From contig JAFSXN010000123.1 of assembly GCA_017444015.1 (NCBI GenBank), positions 1 through 50,974 of the forward strand: a stretch of DNA of 50,974 bases. Reading direction: 5' to 3'. The DNA comes from Lachnospiraceae bacterium. GTDB lineage: Bacteria; Bacillota; Clostridia; Lachnospirales; Lachnospiraceae. Below the pieces are notes generated by a model. That model searched no databases. It worked only from the letters and a program-made list of their open reading frames with translations, and was not told the origin of the DNA. Positions 16,601 through 26,029 of this stretch are shown here, piece by piece. The position numbers and the translations under genes are program-made. Position 1 is the first letter of the stretch, and each line of letters begins with the position of its first letter.

Positions 16601-19600
16601 ACGCCTTAAAGGTAAGCGTCTGATCGCACGCGATGAGAGCTGTCTGATCTGGAGTAAGCGCTGCCTGCTTCTCAAATACTCTGTGCAGGAGCTTTTCCGG
16701 AATCTCCGCCTTCGCGCTCTGCCTGTATCCTTCAATGATCTTCTCTTCCTTTTCACTTAAGAGCGAAAGCGTTTTTACGGGAGCAGAGGTTTCTTTAAGC
16801 ATCCGTTCCGTCACAGTTTTTAACGATTCCGCAAGGGTCTTCATATAATCCTTTGTATAGAGCGCGTCGTTATAGCGGACCATAATACCATATTGCCCGT
16901 CATGCTCGATAATGGCGATCACAATCTTGAATTTCGGCGTTTCGAGCCGCATCGGGATACTTTCAAAGGCTTCGCCCCCGATATTCCCGCCCTCCGCGGT
17001 CATACCGATCTGGCACTCATACATGATCTCTGTCGTATAGCCGTACTTTGACGCAAGCTCCGCGAAGGGATAGCTCTGGTGGCGGATACCGTTCTTCATT
17101 GCAAGGTCTGATTCGTCAATCAGCTCCTTTACCGTATAATCCCTGTCAAAGTTCATCGCAAGCGGCAGCGTATGGACAAACATCCCTAAGAGCTTATGGG
17201 TTTTGAGCGCCTCTCTTCCGGAAGAGATCGTGGATAAAAAGATATCCCTTCGTCCTGCGAACCGGGAAACAGTATAAAAGCTTACCGCAAGGAAGAAGGA
17301 GGAGGGACTTACCTCGCTTCTCCGACAGAAAGCATCCACCGCCTCCCTGGAAACCACCTGATACACCTCCGTAAGCTGTCCGTTTACGTTGTCATTTTCC
17401 ACGCTTCCCGTCCGGTCTGCAGGGATCTCCGCGGGCGCTTCGAAGGGCTTAAACATTTCATCATAATATGCTTCCGCTTCTTTGCGGTTCCCGGCTTGCC
17501 CGGGCCGCGCAGAATTTGCTTCCAAATTCTGCATAAAAGAATCGCTTTGCGATTCTTCCTTATATGAGGGTCCCTCCCGTAAAGCGGCATCCTCCTTCGC
17601 GTAATCAAAATAGGTATAAGCCGAAGGCGTAAGCGTCTCTCCCGCGTAGGCTCTGCCGATCTCCTTAAGCAGCACGCCGTTTGAAAAGCCGTCAAATACC
17701 AGATGATGAATGTCATACAGCAGATAAGTCTTTCCGTCTTTGCAGTTTACGACCGCAAACCGGTAAAGCGGTCCTGCGTTTAGATTGAACGGACGGACAA
17801 AGGTGCTTCTATACTCTGAGAATTCCGCCTCGGTCATGGAAAGCATCTCTACCTCAGGCTCTAACGAGTCGTTTCTGACCTGCGATAAAGCTCCGTTGAT
17901 TATCGCGAAATGTGTATTGATATAGCTGTGAGCCCTGACTGCTGCCTTTACAGCTTCTGAAAGCCGCTCTGCGTCGATCGAAGCAAAGGCGAAGCACATC
18001 GGAATATTATAGAGCGTATCCTCCTCCCGCTTCATAGCATCATAGTAAACGGCAAGCTGAACCGAGGATAACGGATAGGATGTCTCCTGAGAGACTTCCC
18101 CGGAATCTTCCGTAGACGGAGCCTCGCCCGCGGAAAAGCCCTGCTTCATCCATTCCTCAAAGATCAGGTTCTCGATATCGACAATACTGGCCCCGTCTAA
18201 AAGCTTAGCTATCGGTATCTCTACCCGGAAGCGGTCGGCAAGGGTAGATACCAGTCCGATGGCGCTGATGCTCGTTAGCCCGTATCTTGTAAGACTTGCC
18301 GAAGGAGACAGCTCTGCTTCTCCAAGCGTTTTCTTTACGACCGCGGCAATTTCCTCCTCAAACCGGGTCATCGGACGGGCCTTCTCCTCCTCTTCGGGCG
18401 TCGTCTCCGACATCACCGGCTCCGGAAGGGCCCGCTTATTCACCTTCTGGTTCTGATTTAACGGAATGCTGTCGATCTGCATGATGCACTCCGGAACCAT
18501 ATAGGGCGGCTTCCTCTCCCCGATAAACCGGCGCAGCGCTTCCATATCAACCGGATTCTCCCCCGTAAGATACGCCGCAAGGAACTTTCCTCCGGCTTTG
18601 GCATCAGAGGCCTGTACCGTTACGTCACTGACACCGGGGAACTCCCGAATGACGTTTTCTACCTCCGTAAGCTCGATCCGAAAGCCCCGGACTTTAACCT
18701 GTCCGTCGTTTCTTCCGACAAAGTCAATGTTTCCGTCCTCTGTCCACCTGACAATATCGCCGGTCTTGTATACACGCTCATAACCCGCTTCCTTCGTAAA
18801 CGGGTTTTCGATAAAGACCTCCGCCGTTTTCTCCGGACGGTTCAGATATCCTCTTCCCACGGAAAAACCCGAAATCAGGAGCTCTCCCGGAACACCAGGC
18901 GGAAGGATCCTTCCGTCTTCATCTACGACGTACAGCTTGAAATTATCTAAAGGCCTGCCGATGGGAACCCGTTTATAGAAACGGTCTATCGGATAGACCG
19001 TGGTAACGATCGTACACTCTGTCGGACCGTAGAGATTATAAAACGTAAAGGATTTTCCCTCCGGATACATGGGCGCTAACTTCTCCCCGCCCACCGAAAG
19101 ATACTTTAACGTGGTCCCCGTATAGTATTCCGCAAACTGCCGTCCTACCTGGGTGGTCATAAAGCTGTGGGTAACGCCGTTTTCGTCAAAATACCGCGCG
19201 AGCTTTGGAAAGTCTAACCGCATATCCTCCGCAATAATATGGACGCAGGCCCCGGTCGTTAACGCCGGGTAGAGATCCATCATATCGGCGTCGAATCCGT
19301 AGCTTGCGTAGGCTGCAACAACAGAATCCTCCTTCAGATCATAGTAGCGTCGATACCAGCTTACGAAATTGCAGAGGTTTCGATGCTCTAAGATCACGCC
19401 CTTTGGTGTCCCCGTAGAGCCGGAGGTATAGAGTACGATAAACCCATCCTCAGGCATTGGCGACTCGATTTCAAAAGAAGCAGGCGGCAGCCCTTCGATC
19501 TCATCGAGGTACACTACCTCTCCCGCATAGCCGCTTATCAGATTCCTTAACTCCCTGTCCGCGATCAGAAGCTTTGCCCCTGCGTCATGGACCATAAATT

Positions 19601-22600
19601 CCAGTCTTTCGGTCGGGTAGGTGGAATCAAGCGGCTGATAGAGCGCCCCGGCCTTCAGCACTCCGAGAGAGGCAAGCACCATATATTCGCACCGGGGGAT
19701 CAGGATCGATACTACATCCTCCTTCCCCATCCCCTTTCCCTTTAAGAAGTCAGCGATCTGTTCCGAGATCTCATCGACCTGCCTGTAGGTATATTTCTTA
19801 TCCAGATAAACCACGGCAGGCGCGTCCGGCGTAGCGGCTGCCTGACGGCGAAACAGCGTAACGATGTCCGTGATCTCTATATCCGCTTTTACGTCATTAA
19901 AGCCCGCAAGCTGCTTCTCTGTCTCTTCATCAAGCAGCGAAATCTCACTTAAACTCTCCTTCGCAAGGAAGCCAAGGAGCACCTGCTCATAAATCCTTAA
20001 GAACCTGCGGATAAAGCTCTCTGTATACAGCTCCTTTCGAAAGCTGCAAAGATAAGCCACTCCTTCCCCGTAGGGATAGACCTGCAGCTCAATATTAGCC
20101 TTGGCCTCCGAAAGTGAAAGCGGGATCTGTTTGGATGGCTTTCCGCAGAAGGTTTCCTCCTCCGGTTCAAAGACTCCCTGCCAGGCAAACAGAAGCTCCG
20201 AACGTACACCTAAATCCCTGCTGATTTCTTCAAAGGAATAGACGTCGTAGGACTGGCTGTCCACAAGCTGCCTGCCGACCTCGGAAATATATTCCGCTAC
20301 GGGGCGCTTCCCTGCCTTGCAAAGTACCGGATAGGTCCGAACGAACATAGAGACGCTCTCCATAAACCTCGGGTCGTTCCGACCGTTGTTGATCGTCGTA
20401 AAGATCGCGTCGCTCCGTCCGCAGAATTTTGCCACTGTTACGCCAAAGGCTGCCGTAAAGAACGCGTTCTCGCTGACACTCTTTTCCGTACAGAATTGCT
20501 TGATGGCCTTTAAATCCACCCGATCCGCAGAGATCAGGAGCTCTCCGGAGCCGGTCGTCTCCTCCTGCACATCCGAAATCGGCAGACAGTCCGGCTCACA
20601 CCCGTCAAACAGATCGGTATAATAGGCCTTTGCCCGATCATAATGCTCGCTTCCCCGAAGCTTCTCCTCCACAAGCGCCGCCTCAAAGCCGCTGTATTTC
20701 TCCTTTGTAAGCGTCTCACCGGCATAGGCTCGGGAAATATCCCGAAGTAAAATAAGCCTTGCCATTCCGTCATAGATAATATGATGCACGTCGAGGAAAA
20801 GATATGTTTTTTCTTCCTTTTCCGCCCGTATCAGCGCAACCCTGAAAAGCCTGTCCTTTAACAGGTCAAAGGGTTTTACTAACGTATCCTTTACCTCCGC
20901 GATCTCACCGCAGGTAATCTCTTTGATATCCGCCTCGGAAAAAGGCTCGTCGTCCATCCGTTTCTGTCTGAGCTCCCCTTTTTCCGTAAGGAACAGGCGG
21001 GTCTTCAGATAAGGATGGGCTTCGATTGATGAAACTACGGCGCTTTTTAAACGATCCTTCTCGATTTCCGAAGACAGCTCTAAAAGCGACGGTATATTAT
21101 AGATCGTAGTTCCCGGGTGGGATTTGGACTCAAAGAAGATACCCTCCTGTGTCTTTGTAAGAGCGTACTCCGAAAGAACCTCGAATTCCTCTTCCTTATC
21201 CGTCCCGTGAATCAGCCTCTCTAATTTCTCGACCGTATCGTTTTCCTTAAAGTCACGGATCTGGATATTGACCCCGAAGGTTTCCGAAAGCCTTAAAGAA
21301 AGCGCCACGCTGTTAAGGCTCGTCAGCCCCGCGGAATACAGCTCGGTTCTTACGCCGAAATTCGTATTGCCGATGATCTCCGCCGCGATGTCAAGGATCT
21401 GCTTCTGCGTTTCGTTCTGAGGCGATACGATTTCTTCCTTTAATACCTCCGGCTCAGGCAGCGCCTTTAAGTCCGTCTTGCCGTTAGCGGTCATAGGGAT
21501 ATCATCAACATGGGTAAATGCGACGGGAACCATATAGGCGGTAAGCTTTGCCCGCAGCGCGTCTCTGAGCCCATGCACATCAATTTCCCTGTCACTTGTA
21601 TACCAGGAACAGAGCTGATCCTCGTCGCCGATCTTTTTGATCGCCACAACCGCCTGCTTAATACCTGGCTGCTGCTCCATTAACCCCTTGATTTCATCAA
21701 GCTCGATCCGAAGGCCCCGCAGCTTAACCTGATTATCCATACGTCCGAGAATCAGGACATTTCCATCCGTATCCCACTTCGCGTAATCGCCGGAACGGTA
21801 GACCCGTTTTCCCCGGTAGGTGATAAACTTCTGCGCCGTAAGCTCCGGAAGGTTACGATAGCCTATGCCTACGCCGATCCCTCCGATCCAGAGCTCACCG
21901 ACGACACCTACGGGAACAGGCTCGCCGTCCTGATCTACAATATAGCTCTTATAGTTTAACAGAGGCTTTCCGGCTGCGACATGGTCCATATGGATCATAT
22001 CCGCGCCGTTGCAGGCCATGGTCGTCTCCGTCGGCCCGTAGGCATTCTCAATGTGCGCATCGGGTGAAAGCACCTTCTGAAGGTTTTCTAACAGCGTCTG
22101 GGGTACGCCTTCCCCACCGACCATAACCAGACAGCACTTCGACAGCGCTTCCCTGAAGGGCGCGTATTCCATGTACTGCATAAGCCTTGAGGGTGTCGCG
22201 TCAAAGCAGTTTGCCCCGGTCTGCTTAAATAACGAGGTCAGCCTCCTTGGATCGTTTAGCTCCTCCTCATTCGCAAATACCAGCGTCTTGCCGTTTAACA
22301 GGGCTCCCGCGGTTTCCTGGAAGGACATGTCAAAGGATACGGTCGTTACGCCAAGTATCGCCTTAACCTGATTTAAAATTACATGATAATGCTCATTGAC
22401 GGGATGCGGATATACGCAGTTGACGACGCAGACATGCTTCATCATCACACCCTTGGGCTTGCCCGTAGAGCCGGAGGTATAGATCATATAGGCCATATCC
22501 TCCCCGGTCAGCTCTACCTCGGGATTCCCTTTATCCTCGCCCGACAGAAGCTCTTTTATATCTACCACCGCGTCCTTTGCGTAATCGCTTACATGCTCCT

Positions 22601-25600
22601 CTGTGGTAATAATGCAGGAGGAACCCGAATCCTTAAGGATATGGCGGATACGCTCCGCAGGATACTCCGGATCGCAGGGAATAAAGGCTGCCCCGGTTTT
22701 CAAAACGCCGAACATAGCCGGGAAATAAAAGCTCCGTCTCGGAAGCAGCAGAACCGCGCTGCCGCCTTTGCCGATTCCCCGGGCCATAAGGCTTGCCGCT
22801 ACCCGGTTGGCCTCGCTGTTTAACTCTCCATAGGTAAGCGTCCGGTCACAGGCAATTACCGCGGTATGCTCCGGCGTTTTTGCCGCATGGGCCTCGAATA
22901 CTCGATGAAATACCGTTTCCGGCAGCTCCGCTTCCCCGGTTACGCTGAAATCTTCGAGCTGCTTTATCTGCTTTTCGGGAAGGGCTGTTAAATCCCTAAC
23001 CAGGACAGCATCGCCCCAGGCAAGTCTTCGCAGGCCTTCTAAAATCTGCTCTAAGAAGTTTTCGCAGACGATCGAATCAAACAACTCCGAAGGATACTGC
23101 AAAAGGATCTGCATAGAGCTTTTGCTCCTTCGGATAACAAGGCTTAAGTCCCTCGCAAGCTTTTGAAGCGGCGATACGGCGTCGATCGACAGCGTTCCGT
23201 CATAATAGGCCTCGGGAACAGGCAGGAAATTCACGGACATGTCAAACAGTGGATTCCTGGATTCATCTCGTTCCTTACAGAAGCGGTTCACCAGTGTCTC
23301 AAAGGGAATATTGCAGGCGCGGGTCGCCTGACGCACCGTTTCAGCGGTTTCCCCAAGATAGTCAAAAAGCGTCTCGCCGCGCCCCGGTTGTATACGGACC
23401 GGAACGGTATTCACGAACATCCCTACCATATCCTTCGAGAAGGTATCGCGGGTATTTACGGGGATACCGACCACAACGTCCGAACTTGCGCAGTATTGTC
23501 CCAGTACGGCGGCGGAGACGGACAGCATCAGCTCAAACAGAGTCACTCCGAACTGTCTCGCCTTTTCTTCTAACGCAGTGATTTCCTTCGGATTCAGCGC
23601 GACCTGTAAGACCGTATCGGTAAGCGGCTGGAGCTTCGGCCGGGAGCCTTTGATAGGCGTTTCGTTTGCGGGAACGCCGTCCTCAAACATTTTCTCATAA
23701 AACGCAAGGGCTTCCGCTTCCCGCTCTTTATCCGCTTCAGATCTTACGGAAACGCTGTAGAGATCCGCTGCGTCCTCCGGAACAGCTTCCCCTTTCAGTC
23801 TCGCGATCAGCTCCTTGACAAAGGGTTCAGCGCTTCCTCCGTCAAAGGCGATATGATGAATCTGCAGGCGCAGCCCAAAGCCGCCATCCCTGATCGGGTA
23901 AAGCCAGAGTCTTGCGGGGATCCCTTCCTCCAGTAGGAACGGCCTGCCGGGATCCTCAAGCAGCGCTTCAAAGTCCTCCCTGTCAAGCGTATCCCCATCT
24001 GCTATTTCCGGGGCTTTTGCCATAAGGAATCGGCATGGCTTCCCATCCTGCTCCCCATAGCGGGAATGCAGGGATTCATGCGCCAGGAAAAGCTCCGCGA
24101 CCGCGTTTTTGATCGTATCCGCATCCGCTCCCTCGATAAAGAAGCCGATATTCAGATTATAGGAAATCGAATCAGGATCTAACTTCTGTTCGAGATACAT
24201 CCCGCGCTCCATAGGTGTAAGCGGATACTGACTGACCTTTGCCAAAGCAGCGTTTGCCGGTATATCCTCCTGTTTTTCCGCTTCGCTCCCTCGCTTTTTC
24301 AGGAGCTCCGCAAGTTTTCTTACGGTTTTTGCCGCATACAGATCGGCTCCCGCAAGCGGAAGGTCCGCAAGCACCGTAAGAAGTCCCGCCGCCTTTACGG
24401 AATCGCCTCCCATGGCAAAGAAATCATCATCCAACCCTATGCGCTCCGCACTGAGGATCTCGGCAAAGGCCTTGCACAAGGTCTCCTGCAAAGGGGTCTC
24501 GGGCGCGGCATACTCCGTCTGAAAGCTCCGAACATCCGGCGCGGACAACGCGTTTCGGTCTAACTTTCCGTTAGCGTTCAGCGGAAGTTTTTCCATCGGT
24601 ACAAAGAAAGCGGGAACCATGTACTCCGGCAGGGTCTCTAAAAGCGCCAGACGCAGCCTTTCATCCGGTATAGCCTCTTTCTCCTTCGGTACATAGTAGG
24701 CGGCCAGGTAGGTACTGTTTCTGGCATCGGTAAAATCCCTGACCGCGGCATCCAAAACGCCCTCGACCTTTCGAAGCGCCGCCTCGATCTCTCCGGGCTC
24801 TACCCGCTGACCGTTAATCTTAACCATCCAGTCTCTTCGATTGAGGTAAAGGATATTCCCGTCGGAAAGGCATTTTGCCAGATCGCCGGTCCGTAACATC
24901 CTGGGATTTCCGTCCCTTTCTTTAAAGGGATTTTCCGTAAAGGTCTTAGCGCTCTCCTCGGGACGGTTCAGATAGCAGCTTGCGAAATTACCGGAGAGGC
25001 AAAGCTCGCCCTCCTCCGCCTCATTTCCATCCTCGTCCAGTATATACGCCGCCATATCGCCCATGGGCTTTCCCACCGGCGTATTGTCGTAAGCCTTATC
25101 CAGCATAAACGCAAGAGCTCCGCCGCAGGTTTCGGTCATGCCGTAGGTATTCATGATCTGGAAGTCTTCCGAGTAAATCCCGGAGAGGCGTTCGCTTCCG
25201 GCCAGAACCAGACGTAATCTGGAATTCGGAGCCGGCTTGAAATAGCGCAGCATCTTCGGACTGATGAAGGTGATCGTTACCTGTTCTTCTGCTAAAAGTG
25301 TCGCCAGTCCCGCAGGATCCCGCATCGAAGACATGGGAATCAGGACGTTGGTTGCTCCAAACACCAGCCCGCCAAATAGAATGGTAGCGCCGGCAATAAA
25401 GAAGAAAGGCGCTCCCAGACCGATCACATCCGATTCGTTCGCCTTCGCGAAATCCAGATTTCTGCTCGCGCAGTCATATATAGCCAGATGGTTGATCAAA
25501 ACACCCTTGGGGTTTCCCGTCGAGCCGGAGGTATAGACCAAAACCGCAGGATCCTCAGGCGCAATCGGGACGCTTACGGCAATCGGCGTATGATCCGCCA

Positions 25601-25952
25601 CATCTTTCAGATAATCCGGCGTGATTACCGCTTTCGCCTTACAGTCATCAAAGATATACTGAAGTCTGTCGGGCGGGTAGGAACCGTTCAGCGGGGCAAA
25701 GGGCGCGCCTAATTTCGCTGCCGCAAGCATCGAAAGGATGAATTCAATGCTGTGAGGCAGTACGATGGCAACGGCATCTCCCTTTTTTACGCCCTGCTCT
25801 TTGAGCTTTGCCGCGATCTTACGGGCCTTGATATCCGCCTCCTCATAGGTGAGGCTGACCCCGGTCCGCGGATCTCTCACAGCAATCCTGTTTCTGAATT
25901 TCAGTACGTTTTCTTCAAACGCTGTTCTGAATGTGTTCGGCTTCTTCTCCAT
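13680..25952 (-). CDS. Non-ribosomal peptide synthetase, acyl A-T / (C-A-T)x3 / terminal reductase
   Basis: A 4090-residue enzyme starting at ATG 25952 after AGGAGGG. Approximate domains: A1 1-480, T1 485-560 (GGDSVKA), C1 575-1000 (HHIAFDGG), A2 1015-1500, T2 1510-1585 (GLTSLNS), C2 1595-2020 (HHIIYDG), A3 2030-2510, T3 2520-2600 (GLTSIS), C3 2620-3075 (HHLVFDG), A4 3087-3570, T4 3580-3655 (GGTSLAA), reductase 3715-4090 with TGATGYMG and YTSSK. All A domains keep YTSGSTG and the A10 lysine. A1 lacks the FDxS aspartate that holds an amino group and reads APFFFIAGAT there, so it probably loads a fatty or aryl acid. Release by the NAD(P)H reductase gives an aldehyde or alcohol; there is no thioesterase. 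Predicted product: N-acyl-tripeptide aldehyde/alcohol. No phosphopantetheinyl transferase or MbtH gene is in the window. Two in-frame palindromic inserts lie at 14887-14949 and 17505-17555. Confidence 0.95.
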   Translation of the reverse strand: MEKKPNTFRTAFEENVLKFRNRIAVRDPRTGVSLTYEEADIKARKIAAKLKEQGVKKGDAVAIVLPHSIEFILSMLAAAKLGAPFAPLNGSYPPDRLQYIFDDCKAKAVITPDYLKDVADHTPIAVSVPIAPEDPAVLVYTSGSTGNPKGVLINHLAIYDCASRNLDFAKANESDVIGLGAPFFFIAGATILFGGLVFGATNVLIPMSSMRDPAGLATLLAEEQVTITFISPKMLRYFKPAPNSRLRLVLAGSERLSGIYSEDFQIMNTYGMTETCGGALAFMLDKAYDNTPVGKPMGDMAAYILDEDGNEAEEGELCLSGNFASCYLNRPEESAKTFTENPFKERDGNPRMLRTGDLAKCLSDGNILYLNRRDWMVKINGQRVEPGEIEAALRKVEGVLDAAVRDFTDARNSTYLAAYYVPKEKEAIPDERLRLALLETLPEYMVPAFFVPMEKLPLNANGKLDRNALSAPDVRSFQTEYAAPETPLQETLCKAFAEILSAERIGLDDDFFAMGGDSVKAAGLLTVLADLPLAGADLYAAKTVRKLAELLKKRGSEAEKQEDIPANAALAKVSQYPLTPMERGMYLEQKLDPDSISYNLNIGFFIEGADADTIKNAVAELFLAHESLHSRYGEQDGKPCRFLMAKAPEIADGDTLDREDFEALLEDPGRPFLLEEGIPARLWLYPIRDGGFGLRLQIHHIAFDGGSAEPFVKELIARLKGEAVPEDAADLYSVSVRSEADKEREAEALAFYEKMFEDGVPANETPIKGSRPKLQPLTDTVLQVALNPKEITALEEKARQFGVTLFELMLSVSAAVLGQYCASSDVVVGIPVNTRDTFSKDMVGMFVNTVPVRIQPGRGETLFDYLGETAETVRQATRACNIPFETLVNRFCKERDESRNPLFDMSVNFLPVPEAYYDGTLSIDAVSPLQKLARDLSLVIRRSKSSMQILLQYPSELFDSIVCENFLEQILEGLRRLAWGDAVLVRDLTALPEKQIKQLEDFSVTGEAELPETVFHRVFEAHAAKTPEHTAVIACDRTLTYGELNSEANRVAASLMARGIGKGGSAVLLLPRRSFYFPAMFGVLKTGAAFIPCDPEYPAERIRHILKDSGSSCIITTEEHVSDYAKDAVVDIKELLSGEDKGNPEVELTGEDMAYMIYTSGSTGKPKGVMMKHVCVVNCVYPHPVNEHYHVILNQVKAILGVTTVSFDMSFQETAGALLNGKTLVFANEEELNDPRRLTSLFKQTGANCFDATPSRLMQYMEYAPFREALSKCCLVMVGGEGVPQTLLENLQKVLSPDAHIENAYGPTETTMACNGADMIHMDHVAAGKPLLNYKSYIVDQDGEPVPVGVVGELWIGGIGVGIGYRNLPELTAQKFITYRGKRVYRSGDYAKWDTDGNVLILGRMDNQVKLRGLRIELDEIKGLMEQQPGIKQAVVAIKKIGDEDQLCSWYTSDREIDVHGLRDALRAKLTAYMVPVAFTHVDDIPMTANGKTDLKALPEPEVLKEEIVSPQNETQKQILDIAAEIIGNTNFGVRTELYSAGLTSLNSVALSLRLSETFGVNIQIRDFKENDTVEKLERLIHGTDKEEEFEVLSEYALTKTQEGIFFESKSHPGTTIYNIPSLLELSSEIEKDRLKSAVVSSIEAHPYLKTRLFLTEKGELRQKRMDDEPFSEADIKEITCGEIAEVKDTLVKPFDLLKDRLFRVALIRAEKEEKTYLFLDVHHIIYDGMARLILLRDISRAYAGETLTKEKYSGFEAALVEEKLRGSEHYDRAKAYYTDLFDGCEPDCLPISDVQEETTGSGELLISADRVDLKAIKQFCTEKSVSENAFFTAAFGVTVAKFCGRSDAIFTTINNGRNDPRFMESVSMFVRTYPVLCKAGKRPVAEYISEVGRQLVDSQSYDVYSFEEISRDLGVRSELLFAWQGVFEPEEETFCGKPSKQIPLSLSEAKANIELQVYPYGEGVAYLCSFRKELYTESFIRRFLRIYEQVLLGFLAKESLSEISLLDEETEKQLAGFNDVKADIEITDIVTLFRRQAAATPDAPAVVYLDKKYTYRQVDEISEQIADFLKGKGMGKEDVVSILIPRCEYMVLASLGVLKAGALYQPLDSTYPTERLEFMVHDAGAKLLIADRELRNLISGYAGEVVYLDEIEGLPPASFEIESPMPEDGFIVLYTSGSTGTPKGVILEHRNLCNFVSWYRRYYDLKEDSVVAAYASYGFDADMMDLYPALTTGACVHIIAEDMRLDFPKLARYFDENGVTHSFMTTQVGRQFAEYYTGTTLKYLSVGGEKLAPMYPEGKSFTFYNLYGPTECTIVTTVYPIDRFYKRVPIGRPLDNFKLYVVDEDGRILPPGVPGELLISGFSVGRGYLNRPEKTAEVFIENPFTKEAGYERVYKTGDIVRWTEDGNIDFVGRNDGQVKVRGFRIELTEVENVIREFPGVSDVTVQASDAKAGGKFLAAYLTGENPVDMEALRRFIGERKPPYMVPECIMQIDSIPLNQNQKVNKRALPEPVMSETTPEEEEKARPMTRFEEEIAAVVKKTLGEAELSPSASLTRYGLTSISAIGLVSTLADRFRVEIPIAKLLDGASIVDIENLIFEEWMKQGFSAGEAPSTEDSGEVSQETSYPLSSVQLAVYYDAMKREEDTLYNIPMCFAFASIDAERLSEAVKAAVRAHSYINTHFAIINGALSQVRNDSLEPEVEMLSMTEAEFSEYRSTFVRPFNLNAGPLYRFAVVNCKDGKTYLLYDIHHLVFDGFSNGVLLKEIGRAYAGETLTPSAYTYFDYAKEDAALREGPSYKEESQSDSFMQNLEANSARPGQAGNRKEAEAYYDEMFKPFEAPAEIPADRTGSVENDNVNGQLTEVYQVVSREAVDAFCRRSEVSPSSFFLAVSFYTVSRFAGRRDIFLSTISSGREALKTHKLLGMFVHTLPLAMNFDRDYTVKELIDESDLAMKNGIRHQSYPFAELASKYGYTTEIMYECQIGMTAEGGNIGGEAFESIPMRLETPKFKIVIAIIEHDGQYGIMVRYNDALYTKDYMKTLAESLKTVTERMLKETSAPVKTLSLLSEKEEKIIEGYRQSAKAEIPEKLLHRVFEKQAALTPDQTALIACDQTLTFKALNETANRISWNLIDKGVKRGDTAVLLLPRRSFYFAALFGVLKAGAAFIPCDPEYPTERIQTILEDSEAAFLITTKEKGEAYPEENTLFIEELLTGAKTENPEVELTGEDLAYLIYTSGSTGKPKGVMLKHEGICSFCTLHPANILYDVINKGVQTMLAVTTVSFDLSLKDTLGVFCNGKTVVFANEEQMNDPIALTRLMNEHKVDAMNGTPSRYVQYLEYKPFADALSKCALVLAGGEAYPVALLKRLRELRVRDIINTYGPTETTISSNMALLNNAEHISVGRPLLNYSEYIVDLDGNRVPRGVTGELLIGGPGVAKGYRNLPEQTKQRFVLYNGERVYRSGDYAKWDRDGNVLILGRMDGQVKLRGLRIELSEIEGLIEEQDGIVRAVAAVRKLNGQDNLCAWFTAERKIDVQDLRDALAKKLTHYMVPTAIMQVDTIPTTLNGKTDLKALPEPVVLKQEEYEPPVNEIERFFCSLFENVLEVDKVGAADDFFAIGGTSLAATSIMIEATDAGYPLKYGDIFKYKTPRALALLFIKEESSAQTLSTLRYREADASDLLVKSDMKESLSDSTLRFDRQDYTKIDEVLSRNTLASFQAGERREIGNILLTGATGYMGIHVLAQYLRTEKGCAYCLVRKGRFESAGKRLKNMLIYYFSEEFAEADDRIEAIDGDVTDYATFEALKKLPIDTVFNCAANVKHFSSGTDIEDINVGGAKNCIRFCEETGARLIHFSTTSVAGALIVSNPSQIRALDEQSLYFGQVLENQYTSSKMQAEIEVLSAVAEQGLDAKIIRVGTLAARESDGEFQINFLSNSSMGRLRSFAILKRFPYLMMNNPLRMGPIDLSAKSFLQLARTPKECCLFHAINSHVIPMIDVIRIMNEVGLEIAVVEDQEFVQALSEAEKDPKKAAIFQSMLAYQGMNGNAVPVQVKCEYSNQVLGRLGFYWNATDSTYIRQFISGLMGLGFFDEDNLGR
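14877..14964. repeat. In-frame palindromic element A inside the NRPS, with flanking direct repeat
   Basis: The element core (14887-14949) is two hairpins: GAATCGC/GCGATTC, then after TTTCAT the ten-base stem GTCAGATTTG/CAAATCTGAC, then GCG. It is flanked by CCGCAAGGTAGAA (14877-14889) and CCGCAGGGTAGAA (14952-14964), 12 of 13 identical, period 75 bp. The insert therefore adds exactly 25 codons. It falls in the linker between T4 and the reductase, residues about 3664-3690, where STLRY and STLRF mark the repeat in the protein. Confidence 0.8.
17505..17555. repeat. In-frame palindromic element B inside the NRPS, opposite orientation
   Basis: Read on the minus strand it is GAATCGC/GCGATTC, TTTTAT, then GCAGAATTTG/CAAATTCTGC and GCG, the same design and nearly the same sequence as element A. 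The second stem differs from A by paired changes that keep all ten base pairs. It encodes about residues 2792-2818 (SQSDSFMQNLEANSARPGQ) inside the third condensation domain; the homologous stretch of the second condensation domain lacks this segment. Confidence 0.8.
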
Positions 25953-26029
25953 TTTTCCCTCCTGCGCTTGGATTCAGCTAATATATATAATTTTCTTTGA
26001 ATCCATATTTGCCCCCGTGATTTTTTCCT

